A model generated the notes under the pieces. That model did not search any database. It saw nothing but the letters and a program-made list of their open reading frames with translations, and was not told the DNA's origin. Position numbers and translations under genes: made by a program. Shown piece after piece: positions 56,083-63,905 of a DNA stretch of 64,000 nt. The DNA lies in NCBI GenBank assembly GCA_947475415.1, contig CANJLH010000015.1:18067-82066 (forward strand), given 5' to 3'. The stretch's first letter is position 1; each line of letters begins with the position of its first letter. Source of the DNA: Caulobacteraceae bacterium. Lineage in GTDB: Bacteria > Pseudomonadota > Alphaproteobacteria > Caulobacterales > Caulobacteraceae.

Positions 56083-57801
56083 TCAGGCTCCGGCGACCGC
56101 GGCCAGCGCATCGTCCGGGTCCGCACCCTCCAGGTGGATCAGCGCCCACACCGCGAAGAACAACAGCGGCCAGCGCCGGCCGGGCGTCGCGAACGCCGCG
56201 CGCACCGCCTCGGGCGAGCGCAGCCGCGCCACCGCCGCCACCCGCGCGACCCGCACGGCGATATCCTGAGACCGTGGCGCGATCCAGGCGTCCACGGGCA
56301 CAGTGAACCCCTGTTTGCGCGCCCAGGGCGCCGCCTGCGGGCAGGTCCGCGCAAGCCAGGCCCGCAGCAGCCACTTGCCCTGGCGCCCACGCAACTTGAA
56401 CCGGTCCGGCAGGCCGAAGGCGAAGGCCGCCACCTCAGGGTCAAGGAACGGCGTGCGTCCCTCCAGGCCGAACGTCATCAGGCAGCGGTCGAGCTTTGTC
56501 AGCAGGTCCCCCGGCAGCCAGGTGGCGATGTCCCCATACTGCGCCGCCTGCAAACGGCTCAGTCCCGCCGGCGCCTTGGCCGCCAGCCGCCAGCGGGCCA
56601 GTACCTCAGGCTCATCCGGCCTGGGCTCGGCGGGGCGTCCCCCCAGCCAGGCGGGCCGCAGTGCGCGCCGATAACGTCCGTAGCCGCCGAACAATTCATC
56701 GCCGCCCTCGCCGGTCAGCACCACAGTGAGGGTCCCCTGGGCCGCCTCCGCAAGCTTAAGGGTGGGCAGTACCGCATAGTCCGCCGTCGGATCATCCAAC
56801 GCCCAGGCGGCCTTGGGAATCAGCCGCCAGAAGTCGGTTTCATCAAACGCAGTCTCGCGCCAGTCCAGGTTCAGCGCCCGGGCCACCCCCTCGGCCTGCC
56901 GCCTTTCGTCCGCAGCGCCCGGCGCCGCAAAGCCGCAGGTGAAGGCCGTCACCGGCCGTGCGGCCAGCCGGGCCATCACCGTGGCGATCGCCGCCGAATC
57001 GGCGCCGCCGGACAGGAACAGACCATAGGGAACGTCGGATCGCTGATGGACGCGGATGCTGTCCTCAAGCACGGCGTCCAGTTCCCCGATCAGTCCGTCG
57101 TCCGTAGCCGCCCCCCATCCCCCACACCTGGGGGAGGGCGACCACGAACCGGTGGAGGGGGCCAGCGCTTCCCGACGCCCATGCGCCACGAGCTCACCGT
57201 CCCGCACCTCGACGATGGCTCCCGGCGCGATCCGGCGCACGCCCGCGAACCCTGTCGCCTCGCCCAGCACATAGTTGAGGCCAAGCAACTCACGGGCGCC
57301 TTCTTCCGCCAGGGCGGGTTGCAGCAGCCCCGCGGCGAAGAAGGCCCTCGGCTCCGAGGCGAAGGCCCAACCGGCGCCGCAACGGGCCACATAAAGCGGC
57401 TTGATGCCGAACGGATCGCGGACCAGCCACACCCGTCCGTCGGCGCCGGCCAGGCAGAAGGCGTACATGCCACGCAGGCGATCAAACGCCGCCGGACCTT
57501 CCTGGGCGTAGAGGTGCAGCAACGGTTCGAAATCCGACCCCGTCGCCATCCGATCGCCCAATCCGAATTCCGCGGCGAGCTCGACATAGTTGTAGATCTC
57601 GCCGTTGCCGACCACCGTGGAGCCTGCGGCGTGCAGCGGTTGCCAGCCCCCCGCCAGGTCGATGATCGACAGACGTGCGTGAGCCAGGGTCCGATTTGGT
57701 CCGTGTTCCACTCGCGCCCCGTCTGGGCCGCGATGGGCCAGCGCCGCGATCATCGCCCCAACGTCAGCCTCCGCCCCGATCACGCCCGCAACGCCGCACA
57801 T
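56083..57801 (-). CDS. asnB: Asparagine synthase (glutamine-hydrolysing) with an in-frame palindromic insert
   Basis: A 572-residue class II amidotransferase. The Ntn-type glutaminase domain starts with nucleophile C2 (MCGVAG) and has RGPDG and NGEIYN (66-71); the ATP-pyrophosphatase site is SGGADS (264-269). Residues 213-231 (LAPSTGSWSPSPRCGGW) come from a GC-rich palindromic element inserted in frame. Such enzymes paired with a glycosyltransferase often amidate sugar or envelope components rather than making free asparagine. The glycosyltransferase overlaps its start by one base. Confidence 0.88.
   Translation of the reverse strand: MCGVAGVIGAEADVGAMIAALAHRGPDGARVEHGPNRTLAHARLSIIDLAGGWQPLHAAGSTVVGNGEIYNYVELAAEFGLGDRMATGSDFEPLLHLYAQEGPAAFDRLRGMYAFCLAGADGRVWLVRDPFGIKPLYVARCGAGWAFASEPRAFFAAGLLQPALAEEGARELLGLNYVLGEATGFAGVRRIAPGAIVEVRDGELVAHGRREALAPSTGSWSPSPRCGGWGAATDDGLIGELDAVLEDSIRVHQRSDVPYGLFLSGGADSAAIATVMARLAARPVTAFTCGFAAPGAADERRQAEGVARALNLDWRETAFDETDFWRLIPKAAWALDDPTADYAVLPTLKLAEAAQGTLTVVLTGEGGDELFGGYGRYRRALRPAWLGGRPAEPRPDEPEVLARWRLAAKAPAGLSRLQAAQYGDIATWLPGDLLTKLDRCLMTFGLEGRTPFLDPEVAAFAFGLPDRFKLRGRQGKWLLRAWLARTCPQAAPWARKQGFTVPVDAWIAPRSQDIAVRVARVAAVARLRSPEAVRAAFATPGRRWPLLFFAVWALIHLEGADPDDALAAVAGA
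57109..57162. repeat. Palindromic GC-rich repeat-like element inside asnB
   Basis: The stretch contains a hairpin TCCCCCA (57118-57124) and TGGGGGA (57129-57135) around a CACC loop, a second small hairpin CCAC/GTGG near 57142-57155, and outer GCCCCC/GGGGGC arms. This architecture resembles short palindromic elements that recur between genes in Caulobacterales genomes. It keeps the reading frame of asnB and adds about 18 residues between the glutaminase and synthetase domains. No second copy was seen in this window, so repeat status is inferred from form. Confidence 0.6.
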
Positions 57802-58829
57802 CAGTGCGCCCCAAGCTCTTCAAATAGCTTCTGCCACTGGGCGACCACGGCGGACGCGGAAAACTCCGCCGTCACCCGCGCAAGCCCCCTGGCGACGGCG
57901 GCCCGGCGCAGCGTCCCATCCCCCAACATGCGGCGGATTCCCGTCGCCAAGGCGTCGGGGTCGTCGATGGGTACCAACAGCCCGTCCTCGCCGTCTCTTA
58001 TCAGCGCCGCCGGTCCCTGGCTTGCGGCCGCGATGATCGGCAGGCCGTGCGCCCAGGCCTGGATCACCACATTGCCCAGCGGCTCATGGCGGGAGGGAAA
58101 GACGCAAAGATCCGCCGTCCGATAAAGCGCCGAGGGATCGGTGCGCCAGCCCAGGAAGCGCACCCGCGCCGCGACGCCGTACGCCAGTGCGAGCGCCTTC
58201 AGCCTCGCGGCCTGCGGCCCCGCGCCGGCGATCCACAGATAGGCGTCCGGCAACAGGACCATCGCCCGCAGGGTCACGTCGTGCGCTTTGGCTTCATGCA
58301 AACGCCCCATGGACAACAGCAACGGCGCCGCGGCCGGCGTGTCCAGGCTCACCCGGTTGACGGGCTCTGCGTCTGTCGGGGCCTCAGCGAAGTTGGGGAT
58401 GCAGCGGATGTTCCCTGCTGGCCATCCCTGATCTGCGATCCAACCGGCGATGTCTTCGGTGTTGGCAACCAGAACATCGAAGCCGCGGTAGTATTTCAGA
58501 TTGTAGTACCCGCCCAGGCGGCCCACCCGCGCCCAGGGTCCGGCCGGCGTGTGGCGTGCGGCTCGGTTCATCCAGGCCAGCGCTACTTTCGCCCCCTGCG
58601 CCCGCGCGAATCGGGCGATGCGGGGGCGGCTCAAAAGGTCGATCGGCCCCCCGAACCCGAACGACTGAGTGGCCACGCCTGCCCCACGCAACGCGGCCTC
58701 GCGAACGGCGTGCGGGCGAATGGCGCAGGCCTGGTCCAGACCTTTGCGGGCGAGCGCCGTCACCAGGCTCACGAAATAGGTCTCCGCCCCGCCTTCGCCG
58801 GCCGTTCCCAACAGATGCAGCACGCTCAT
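57801..58829 (-). CDS. Glycosyltransferase (GT4-like)
   Basis: A 342-residue GT-B retaining glycosyltransferase. The N-terminal half has the acceptor-side GTAGEGGAETYFVSL (8-22); the C-terminal donor domain has LLSMGRLHEAKAHDV, WIAGAGPQ, FLGWRTDPSALYRTADLCVFPSRHEPLGNVV and the Glu-rich donor motif region HGLPIIAAASQGPAALIRDGEDG. It overlaps asnB by one base, so sugar transfer and an amidotransferase step are likely linked in one pathway, such as a capsule or lipopolysaccharide modification. Confidence 0.86.
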   Translation of the reverse strand: MSVLHLLGTAGEGGAETYFVSLVTALARKGLDQACAIRPHAVREAALRGAGVATQSFGFGGPIDLLSRPRIARFARAQGAKVALAWMNRAARHTPAGPWARVGRLGGYYNLKYYRGFDVLVANTEDIAGWIADQGWPAGNIRCIPNFAEAPTDAEPVNRVSLDTPAAAPLLLSMGRLHEAKAHDVTLRAMVLLPDAYLWIAGAGPQAARLKALALAYGVAARVRFLGWRTDPSALYRTADLCVFPSRHEPLGNVVIQAWAHGLPIIAAASQGPAALIRDGEDGLLVPIDDPDALATGIRRMLGDGTLRRAAVARGLARVTAEFSASAVVAQWQKLFEELGAH

Positions 58830-58924
58830 GAAGGCGAGACCCTAGCCGAGGCGCCCACCCATCCCAAGCGGCTTGAAGGCGCTGGCCACTGGCCCTATAA
58901 CCCGCCGCTCGCCGAAAGGCCCGC

Positions 58925-59001
58925 GGCTGGGTAGCTCAGATGGTTAGAGCGGTGGATTCATAACCCACAGGTCGGCGGTTCGATCCCGCCCCCAGCTACC
59001 A
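58925..59001 (+). tRNA. tRNA-Met (CAT anticodon, elongator type)
   Basis: A 77-base cloverleaf with 3' CCA encoded. The acceptor stem is GGCTGGG with CCCAGCT, so position 1:72 is a G-U pair rather than the C-A mismatch of an initiator. D-loop is AGCTCAGATGGTTAGAGC; the anticodon loop TTCATAA holds CAT at 58959-58961; the T-arm is GGCGG-TTCGATC-CCGCC. The anticodon stem has an A-C mismatch at 31:39. tRNA-Ile with lysidine-modified CAT is the alternative, but its acceptor pattern usually differs. Confidence 0.93.
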
Positions 59002-59113
59002 CTTCGCCCAGCAGGCTGCGGGCCGGGCGCCCAAGACGGCGATTGCCGGGGCTGATCTGGCGCAGCTAGTCTATCACCGGTTCACCTCAGCCCGCGCGGA
59101 AGAGCCGAGATCG

Positions 59114-59701
59114 ATGACGCCTCCGACACCGCCACCCTCCAACGACGCCTTCAATTTCATCACGGTTTTCGTGTCGATCATACTGGGTCTGGCGGTGACC
59201 GAGATCCTGCAGGGGTTCAAGCGCCTGCTGATCACCCGAAACCGCGTGCAGCTCTATGCGCCGGCCCTGTGCTGGGCGTTTCTCACCTTGATCAGCCTCG
59301 CCCAGACCTGGTGGGCGATGTTCGATCTGCGGCGCCATGACCAGTGGACCTTCGCCATGTACGCGGCGGTGCTGCTGCAGACCCTGTTCCTTTATACCAC
59401 CGCCGCGCTGGCACTGCCGGACCAGCCGGCCGGGGAAGAAGCGGCCATGCGCGCCACCTATTACGAGCACGCGCGGCCGTTCTTCGTGCTTAGCGCCGCG
59501 GCGGCGATGGCCAGCATTCTCAAGGAACTGGTGCTCTATGGCCGCCTGCCGGAGCCGGCCAACATGGGCTTCCACCTGGCCTTCATCATCGCCACCAGCG
59601 TCGCCGCCGCCACCCGCAGGCCTTGGTACCATCAGGTCCTTGGGCCGGTGGCGGTAGGCCTTTATGTGATCTATTCGGTGATGCTGTTCGCCGTGTTGTA
59701 G
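59114..59701 (+). CDS. Polytopic membrane protein of unknown function
   Basis: A 195-residue protein with about five to six hydrophobic helices (VFVSIILGLAVTEILQGF, ALCWAFLTLISLAQTWW, MYAAVLLQTLFLYTTAALA, FFVLSAAAAMASILKEL, FHLAFIIATSVAA and VGLYVIYSVMLFAVL). No family motif was recognised, though proteins of this form recur in alphaproteobacteria. The ATG at 59114 lies after a GAAGAG/GAGATCG stretch. It is downstream of tRNA-Met, convergent with the crotonase gene. Confidence 0.7.
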   Translation: MTPPTPPPSNDAFNFITVFVSIILGLAVTEILQGFKRLLITRNRVQLYAPALCWAFLTLISLAQTWWAMFDLRRHDQWTFAMYAAVLLQTLFLYTTAALALPDQPAGEEAAMRATYYEHARPFFVLSAAAAMASILKELVLYGRLPEPANMGFHLAFIIATSVAAATRRPWYHQVLGPVAVGLYVIYSVMLFAVL

Positions 59702-59704
59702 GTC

Positions 59705-60547
59705 TCAGTCCCGGTTGAACTGTGGAGCGCGGCGAGGTTTGGCCGCCCAGGCCGCGGCGCCTTCCTTGGCGTCAGGGTGGTGGTCGGAAATGCCGGTGCG
59801 CAGGGCGATGTCAGCGCAAGCCTGTTCGAAGGTCATGGCCGGCGCCGCGTCGATGGCGTGTTTCAATAGGCGCATGGCCACCTGCGGTCCGGCCGCCAGC
59901 TCCGCGGCGAAGGCGAGCGCCCGGTCCATCAGTTCGTCCGGCTCCGCCAGCTCGTTGACCAGCCCCAGCCGCAGGGCCTCAGCCCCATCGACGATTCGCT
60001 TGCGGAACACGAAGTCCTTGGCTCCCGGGACCCCCAGGTGCTGCACCAGGAGGAAGTGACCGCCCTCGTCGGGCATGTAACCCATGCGCAGGGTGGCGCT
60101 GCCCAGCCTGGCGCGCGGCGTGGCGATGCGCAAATCACAGGCCAGGGCCAGGGACAGGCCTGACTGGATGGCATAGCCGTCGATGGCGGCGATGGTCAGG
60201 ACGTCGAGGTTCCGCCAGGCCCGCGTGGCGCTCTGGCTGATCGCGCGCATGGAGGCGTATGTGGAGAAGCTGTCGTGATGGGTGGGCTCCACCTTCTGCG
60301 AGACTGCGCCCGCCCAGTCGTCCATGGCGCCGGGACTCAGGTCGTCGCCGGCGCAGAAATTGGGGCCCCCGGTCAACACCACCGCCTTCACGTCCCGGCG
60401 ATAGGCCATCTGCGTGGCCAGTTCGATCAGATCGCGCTTCACAGCCCGGCGCATGCCGTTCATCCGTTCAGGCCGGTTGAGGGCGACGATGCAAACGCCG
60501 TCGTCCTGCAGCGTCACCCGAAAGCCCGCATAGTCGCCTTCGATCAT
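59705..60547 (-). CDS. Enoyl-CoA hydratase/isomerase (crotonase) family protein
   Basis: A 280-residue crotonase-fold enzyme. The oxyanion region is NFCAGDDLSPG, the second is IDGYAIQSGLSLALACDLR, and MGYMPDEGGHFLL marks the active-site loop, with an Asp/Glu pair at DEGG. The C-terminal ISDHHPDAKEGAAAW segment is usual for the family. It is the last gene of a minus-strand operon with SnoaL-like, thiolase-fold and DUF35 genes; it could supply a hydration or dehydration step for their substrate. Confidence 0.87.
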   Translation of the reverse strand: MIEGDYAGFRVTLQDDGVCIVALNRPERMNGMRRAVKRDLIELATQMAYRRDVKAVVLTGGPNFCAGDDLSPGAMDDWAGAVSQKVEPTHHDSFSTYASMRAISQSATRAWRNLDVLTIAAIDGYAIQSGLSLALACDLRIATPRARLGSATLRMGYMPDEGGHFLLVQHLGVPGAKDFVFRKRIVDGAEALRLGLVNELAEPDELMDRALAFAAELAAGPQVAMRLLKHAIDAAPAMTFEQACADIALRTGISDHHPDAKEGAAAWAAKPRRAPQFNRD

Positions 60548-60560
60548 GGCCGCGTGTCCT

Positions 60561-61037
60561 TTAAGGGTCGATCCGATTTGGGTTGGCGCCAGGGCGGATG
60601 AAGATCACCAGCTTCTGGATCAAGCCGTCTGCGCCGACGGTGAAGTGGTCGATGGCCACCAGCCGGTAGTGGTCGGGCTTGGACGGGTCGTCGGCGGGCC
60701 GCATGCCGGCCAGCTCCATGATGCATTCGCAACCGCGGTCGATGAAGCTCAAGGGGATGGCGCCGCCCTGGTGAACGGCGTTGTAGAACTCGGCGATCTC
60801 GGCCCGGCCCCGATAGACCCGCTCACCGGGTCCGATGAACACACCGTCCTCGGCGAACAGGTTCGGCGCCTCGGAGGCCCGGTCAGCAGCAATCAGCTTC
60901 ACATATTTGTCGGCCGCCTCGCAGGCCGAGCAGGCGACCGGCTCGGCGCGCGGCGGCGGCGCGTGCTCCCATTTGATATCGAACGGCCAGTGGCTACCGA
61001 TCGCCGGGTCTGCAGGTTCGTGCGGCGCGTCGCCCAT
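60561..61037 (-). CDS. SnoaL-like (NTF2-fold) protein in acyl-CoA operon
   Basis: A 158-residue NTF2-fold protein. The core pattern is ADKYVKLIAADRASEAPNLFAEDGVFIGPGERVYRGRAEI, then YRLVAIDHFTVGADGLIQKLVIFIRP. The first ~35 residues are extra. Its position between a thiolase-fold gene (9 bp gap) and a crotonase (13 bp gap) links it to acyl-CoA breakdown; possible hydratase, isomerase or dehydratase activity is unproven. Confidence 0.76.
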   Translation of the reverse strand: MGDAPHEPADPAIGSHWPFDIKWEHAPPPRAEPVACSACEAADKYVKLIAADRASEAPNLFAEDGVFIGPGERVYRGRAEIAEFYNAVHQGGAIPLSFIDRGCECIMELAGMRPADDPSKPDHYRLVAIDHFTVGADGLIQKLVIFIRPGANPNRIDP

Positions 61038-61046
61038 CCGCCAACC

Positions 61047-62222
61047 TCAAGTCTGGTTGGTGAGCATCAGCGCGCCGCCGAAGCCGCCGCCGCCGACCCC
61101 GGCCACCGACACCTTGAGGTCCTTGACCTGCCTGGCGCCGGCGTCGCCGCGCAACTGGACAACCGCCTCATGCAGATGGCCGAAGGCGTGCAGCCGGCCC
61201 TCCGATAGCTGGCCGCCGTTGGTGTTGACTGGCAGTTCGCCGTCAATGGAGATGCGCTGGCCGCCCTCGATAAACGCGCCCACTTCACCTTCCTTGCAGA
61301 AGCCCAGCGCCTCGAGCCACAGCATGGTGAGGTAGGTGAAGCCATCATAGAGGTGCGCGCTGCCTACGTCCTTGGGCTTCAGGTCGGTGCGCTTCCACAT
61401 GCCGGCGGCGGCGTCATGCATGATCATGTGCGGGAAGTCGTTGCGGGCCCACCAGGTGTCCATCCGGTCATAGGCCGCCGAGCCCACCGCCTCGAAGCGG
61501 ACCGGTTTGTGGGGCATGTCTTTGGCGGCGTCGAGGCGGGAGATGATCACCGCTGTTGCGCCGTTGCAGGGCACGTCGCAGTCGTAGAGGCAATGGGGCC
61601 AGGAGATCATCCGCGCCTCCATGTACTGGTCGAAGCTCAAGGGGTCCTTGTAGATGGCCGCGGGGTTCAGGCCTGCGTTCCGACGCAAGGTGATGGGAAT
61701 CGCCGACATCTGCTCGCGGGTGATCCCGTAGCGGTTCATATGCACGCTGGCGTGGAGCGAAACCCAGGTGACCGCCGAGGGGGCCCAATAGGGCGCCGAC
61801 CAGCTGCGCCAGCCGATCAGACGTTCAGGCTCGGCGGGGCCCCCGGTCGGATCAGGGTAGCGTTGACCCAGGGCGCGCCAGCAGAGCACATGGTTGGCGT
61901 AACCCGCCGCCACCGCGGCGATGGCGTTGTTGATGCCGCCGAACTGGCCGGCGCCCTCGCCGGAGCTGTACCAGTTGAGCTTCAGGCCCAGGGTGGCGTG
62001 GATGTCGCTTATGGCGGCCGCATGGAAGCCCTCGCCGACCCCGTCGAGGCTGGCCGGCCAGCAGGTGGCGCCATCGATGTCCTCGGGTTTCAGTCCGGCA
62101 TCGGCGATGGCCTTGCGGCAGGCGTCGACCGCCAGCAGGAAGGGATAGACTGAGGTGTTGCGGTTGATTTCCGACATTCCCACGCCGGTGACCGCCACGG
62201 TCTTCTCAAGATAGCGGCTCAT
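61047..62222 (-). CDS. Thiolase-fold protein lacking catalytic cysteines (candidate retro-aldolase)
   Basis: A 391-residue protein of the SCP-x/lipid-transfer thiolase-like family. Aligned by eye with the paralogue at 21519, the nucleophile position (C79 there) falls on Ala91 here in SSGEGAGQF, and the second cysteine (C360 there) on Ala374 in VSVAGVGGGG. The NTNGGQLS motif (333-340) remains. Loss of both cysteines with an adjacent DUF35 partner is the pattern of the steroid side-chain retro-aldolase Ltp2, where tyrosines do the work; tyrosines here include Y292 and Y297 in LYDGFTY. The assignment to aldol cleavage is inferred. Confidence 0.83.
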   Translation of the reverse strand: MSRYLEKTVAVTGVGMSEINRNTSVYPFLLAVDACRKAIADAGLKPEDIDGATCWPASLDGVGEGFHAAAISDIHATLGLKLNWYSSGEGAGQFGGINNAIAAVAAGYANHVLCWRALGQRYPDPTGGPAEPERLIGWRSWSAPYWAPSAVTWVSLHASVHMNRYGITREQMSAIPITLRRNAGLNPAAIYKDPLSFDQYMEARMISWPHCLYDCDVPCNGATAVIISRLDAAKDMPHKPVRFEAVGSAAYDRMDTWWARNDFPHMIMHDAAAGMWKRTDLKPKDVGSAHLYDGFTYLTMLWLEALGFCKEGEVGAFIEGGQRISIDGELPVNTNGGQLSEGRLHAFGHLHEAVVQLRGDAGARQVKDLKVSVAGVGGGGFGGALMLTNQT

Positions 62223-62641
62223 GCGGCGCTCCTGGGCTGGAATTGCGGGACGTAGACGTCGCCGTGGTCCTCGAAACAGACCTCCACGGCCATGCCGATA
62301 TGCACCGCGTCAATCGGGCAACCCGGCAGGTTGGTCAGCAGCCGGATGTTGGACTGCTCCTCCAGCTCGACCAGGGCCACCACATAGGGCACCGGTACGT
62401 CCGGCTGCCAGGGGTGCTGATTGACCGTGTAGCCCACCACGGTTCCGCGCCCGCTCACCGCCTCCGGCGCGAGCTTGCCGGATCGGCACTTGGGACACAG
62501 GCCTGCGTAGGGGTGAATCCAGGTTCCGCAATCGCCGCAGCGCAGCACCTGAAGCCTGCCGGTGGCGCCGGAGATCCAGAAGTAGCGGTTCATTTCATTG
62601 AGCAGCGGCAATTGCCGGCCCGGCTGTGGGGCGAGCGACAT
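62219..62641 (-). CDS. DUF35 Zn-ribbon/OB-fold protein
   Basis: A 140-residue DUF35 protein with zinc-ribbon cysteines C35, C38, C49 and C52 (RCGDCGTWIHPYAGLCPKC) and an OB-fold (about 65-130). It overlaps the thiolase-fold gene by 4 bp, as expected for its obligate partner. It is the first gene of the four-gene minus-strand operon and diverges from the luciferase-like gene at 62764, leaving 122 bp for promoters. It parallels the DUF35 gene at 21110. Confidence 0.9.
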   Translation of the reverse strand: MSLAPQPGRQLPLLNEMNRYFWISGATGRLQVLRCGDCGTWIHPYAGLCPKCRSGKLAPEAVSGRGTVVGYTVNQHPWQPDVPVPYVVALVELEEQSNIRLLTNLPGCPIDAVHIGMAVEVCFEDHGDVYVPQFQPRSAA

Positions 62642-62763
62642 TCAGTTCCTCCCTAAGACTTCGGCAACCTTCACGACCCCGCCGCCGCGGTCAACCTTGC
62701 CACGCGGTGCGCTGACGGATTTGATCGCGGCGAGGATTGGAAACGCAAAAAGGAGTACGGCGC

Positions 62764-63807
62764 ATGCAGATCGCAACGGAGATCAGGTGGCAGGATCGCC
62801 GCTTCCAGGTTCCCATCGAGCGGATTCTGAAGTCTGAGGAATGGGGTTACGACGCCGTCTTCACCGCCGAAGGGCGCGGCTCGGACGCATTGACCCCGCT
62901 GGGCTATGTGGCGGCGCGGACTTCGAAGCTGAAGCTGGGCACGCGGATCATCCAGGTGACCGGCCGCCCCCCCGCCGTCGCCGCCCGCGCCCTGATGACC
63001 CTTGAGCACATGGCGGGCCCAGGGCGGGTGATCGCCGGCCTGGGCAGCGCCTCGCGCGACACCACCGAGCAGCAGGGCGGACCCTTATGGGGCAATCCTG
63101 TCGCCCGCATGCGCGATTATGTGGAGATCCTTAGGCGGGTGTTCGCCGGCCAGCCGCTGGACTATCAGGGAGCGGAGTATTCCGTCCCCACGCCGGGCAG
63201 CAAACTGGGGCCGCGCATCCTGGACCTGGAGCCGACGCCGGACATCCCGATCATCGTCGCGGCGTCAGGCCCGCAGATCATCAAGCTCTCCGCCGAAGTG
63301 GGCGACGGCTTTATGCCGTCGTTCTTCGCGCCGGGCATGATGGGTCTGATCGGCGGCATGCTGGACGAGGGGTTCGCCCGGTCGAAACGACCAGAGCCGA
63401 AGAAGGATTTCCAGATCTGGGGCCATGTGGACATGCTGGTGAACGACGACGTCCGCGCCGCCATGCGGCCTTTCAAGGAATATGCGGCGACCTGGGCCTA
63501 TATGCAGAAGGAATTCATGACCGCCCGCGGCTTCCCCGGCCTGGCCGACCGCGTCGTCGAGCTGATGGCCGCCAAACGTTTCGAGGAGGCGGTCAATGCG
63601 GTGCCGGACGAATATGTCGATGGCGGCTGGCTGGTGGGGCCGGTGGACCGGATCCGCGAGCGGGTGCGACCCTGGCTGGACAGCGAGCTTACCGGCCTGA
63701 TCGTTCGCTATGGCGAACAGGTGGGCGCCGACCGCTCAGGGGCAGGGGAGAACCTGGAGGCGTTTCGCGCCGTGGCCGAAGCGGCCGGGCGGGTGCGCAG
63801 GGCATAA
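62764..63807 (+). CDS. LLM-class (luciferase-like) flavin- or F420-dependent oxidoreductase
   Basis: A 347-residue luciferase-like TIM-barrel protein. Family features are GYDAVFTAEGRGSDALTPLGYVAARTSKLKLGTRI and GRVIAGLGSASRDTTEQQGG, with PIIVAASGPQIIKLSAEVGDGFM. The ATG at 62764 follows AAGGAG, and the shorter N-terminus MQIATEIRW is typical; an in-frame ATG at 62737 lacks a good site. Members use FMN or F420; the cofactor here is not readable. Divergent from the DUF35 operon, so it may act on the same substrate. Confidence 0.86.
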   Translation: MQIATEIRWQDRRFQVPIERILKSEEWGYDAVFTAEGRGSDALTPLGYVAARTSKLKLGTRIIQVTGRPPAVAARALMTLEHMAGPGRVIAGLGSASRDTTEQQGGPLWGNPVARMRDYVEILRRVFAGQPLDYQGAEYSVPTPGSKLGPRILDLEPTPDIPIIVAASGPQIIKLSAEVGDGFMPSFFAPGMMGLIGGMLDEGFARSKRPEPKKDFQIWGHVDMLVNDDVRAAMRPFKEYAATWAYMQKEFMTARGFPGLADRVVELMAAKRFEEAVNAVPDEYVDGGWLVGPVDRIRERVRPWLDSELTGLIVRYGEQVGADRSGAGENLEAFRAVAEAAGRVRRA

Positions 63808-63846
63808 AGCGCCTGCGCGGGGTCGTTCCATTGGCGCTGGGCGGGT

Positions 63847-63876
63847 AAAAAAGAGCCCGGCCTTTCGGCCGGGCTC
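63847..63876 (-). terminator. Rho-independent terminator (minus strand)
   Basis: A perfect 10-bp stem GAGCCCGGCC/GGCCGGGCTC (63853-63862 and 63867-63876) closes on a TTTC loop. On the minus strand the stem is followed by six Ts (plus-strand AAAAAA at 63847-63852), so it terminates transcripts of the OmpA-family gene to the right. On the plus strand there is no T-tract after the stem. Confidence 0.9.
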
Positions 63877-63905
63877 CCATGACTTACGCCGGTCGTTGAT
63901 CGAAA

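Noticed and set aside
55846..58125. 759-codon plus-strand open frame over asnB and the glycosyltransferase
   Set aside because: Both minus-strand genes are recognisable families; the antisense peptide has no motif.
58830..59113. Regions flanking tRNA-Met examined for an integrated element
   Set aside because: No integrase, direct repeat of the tRNA 3' end or mobility gene was seen nearby.
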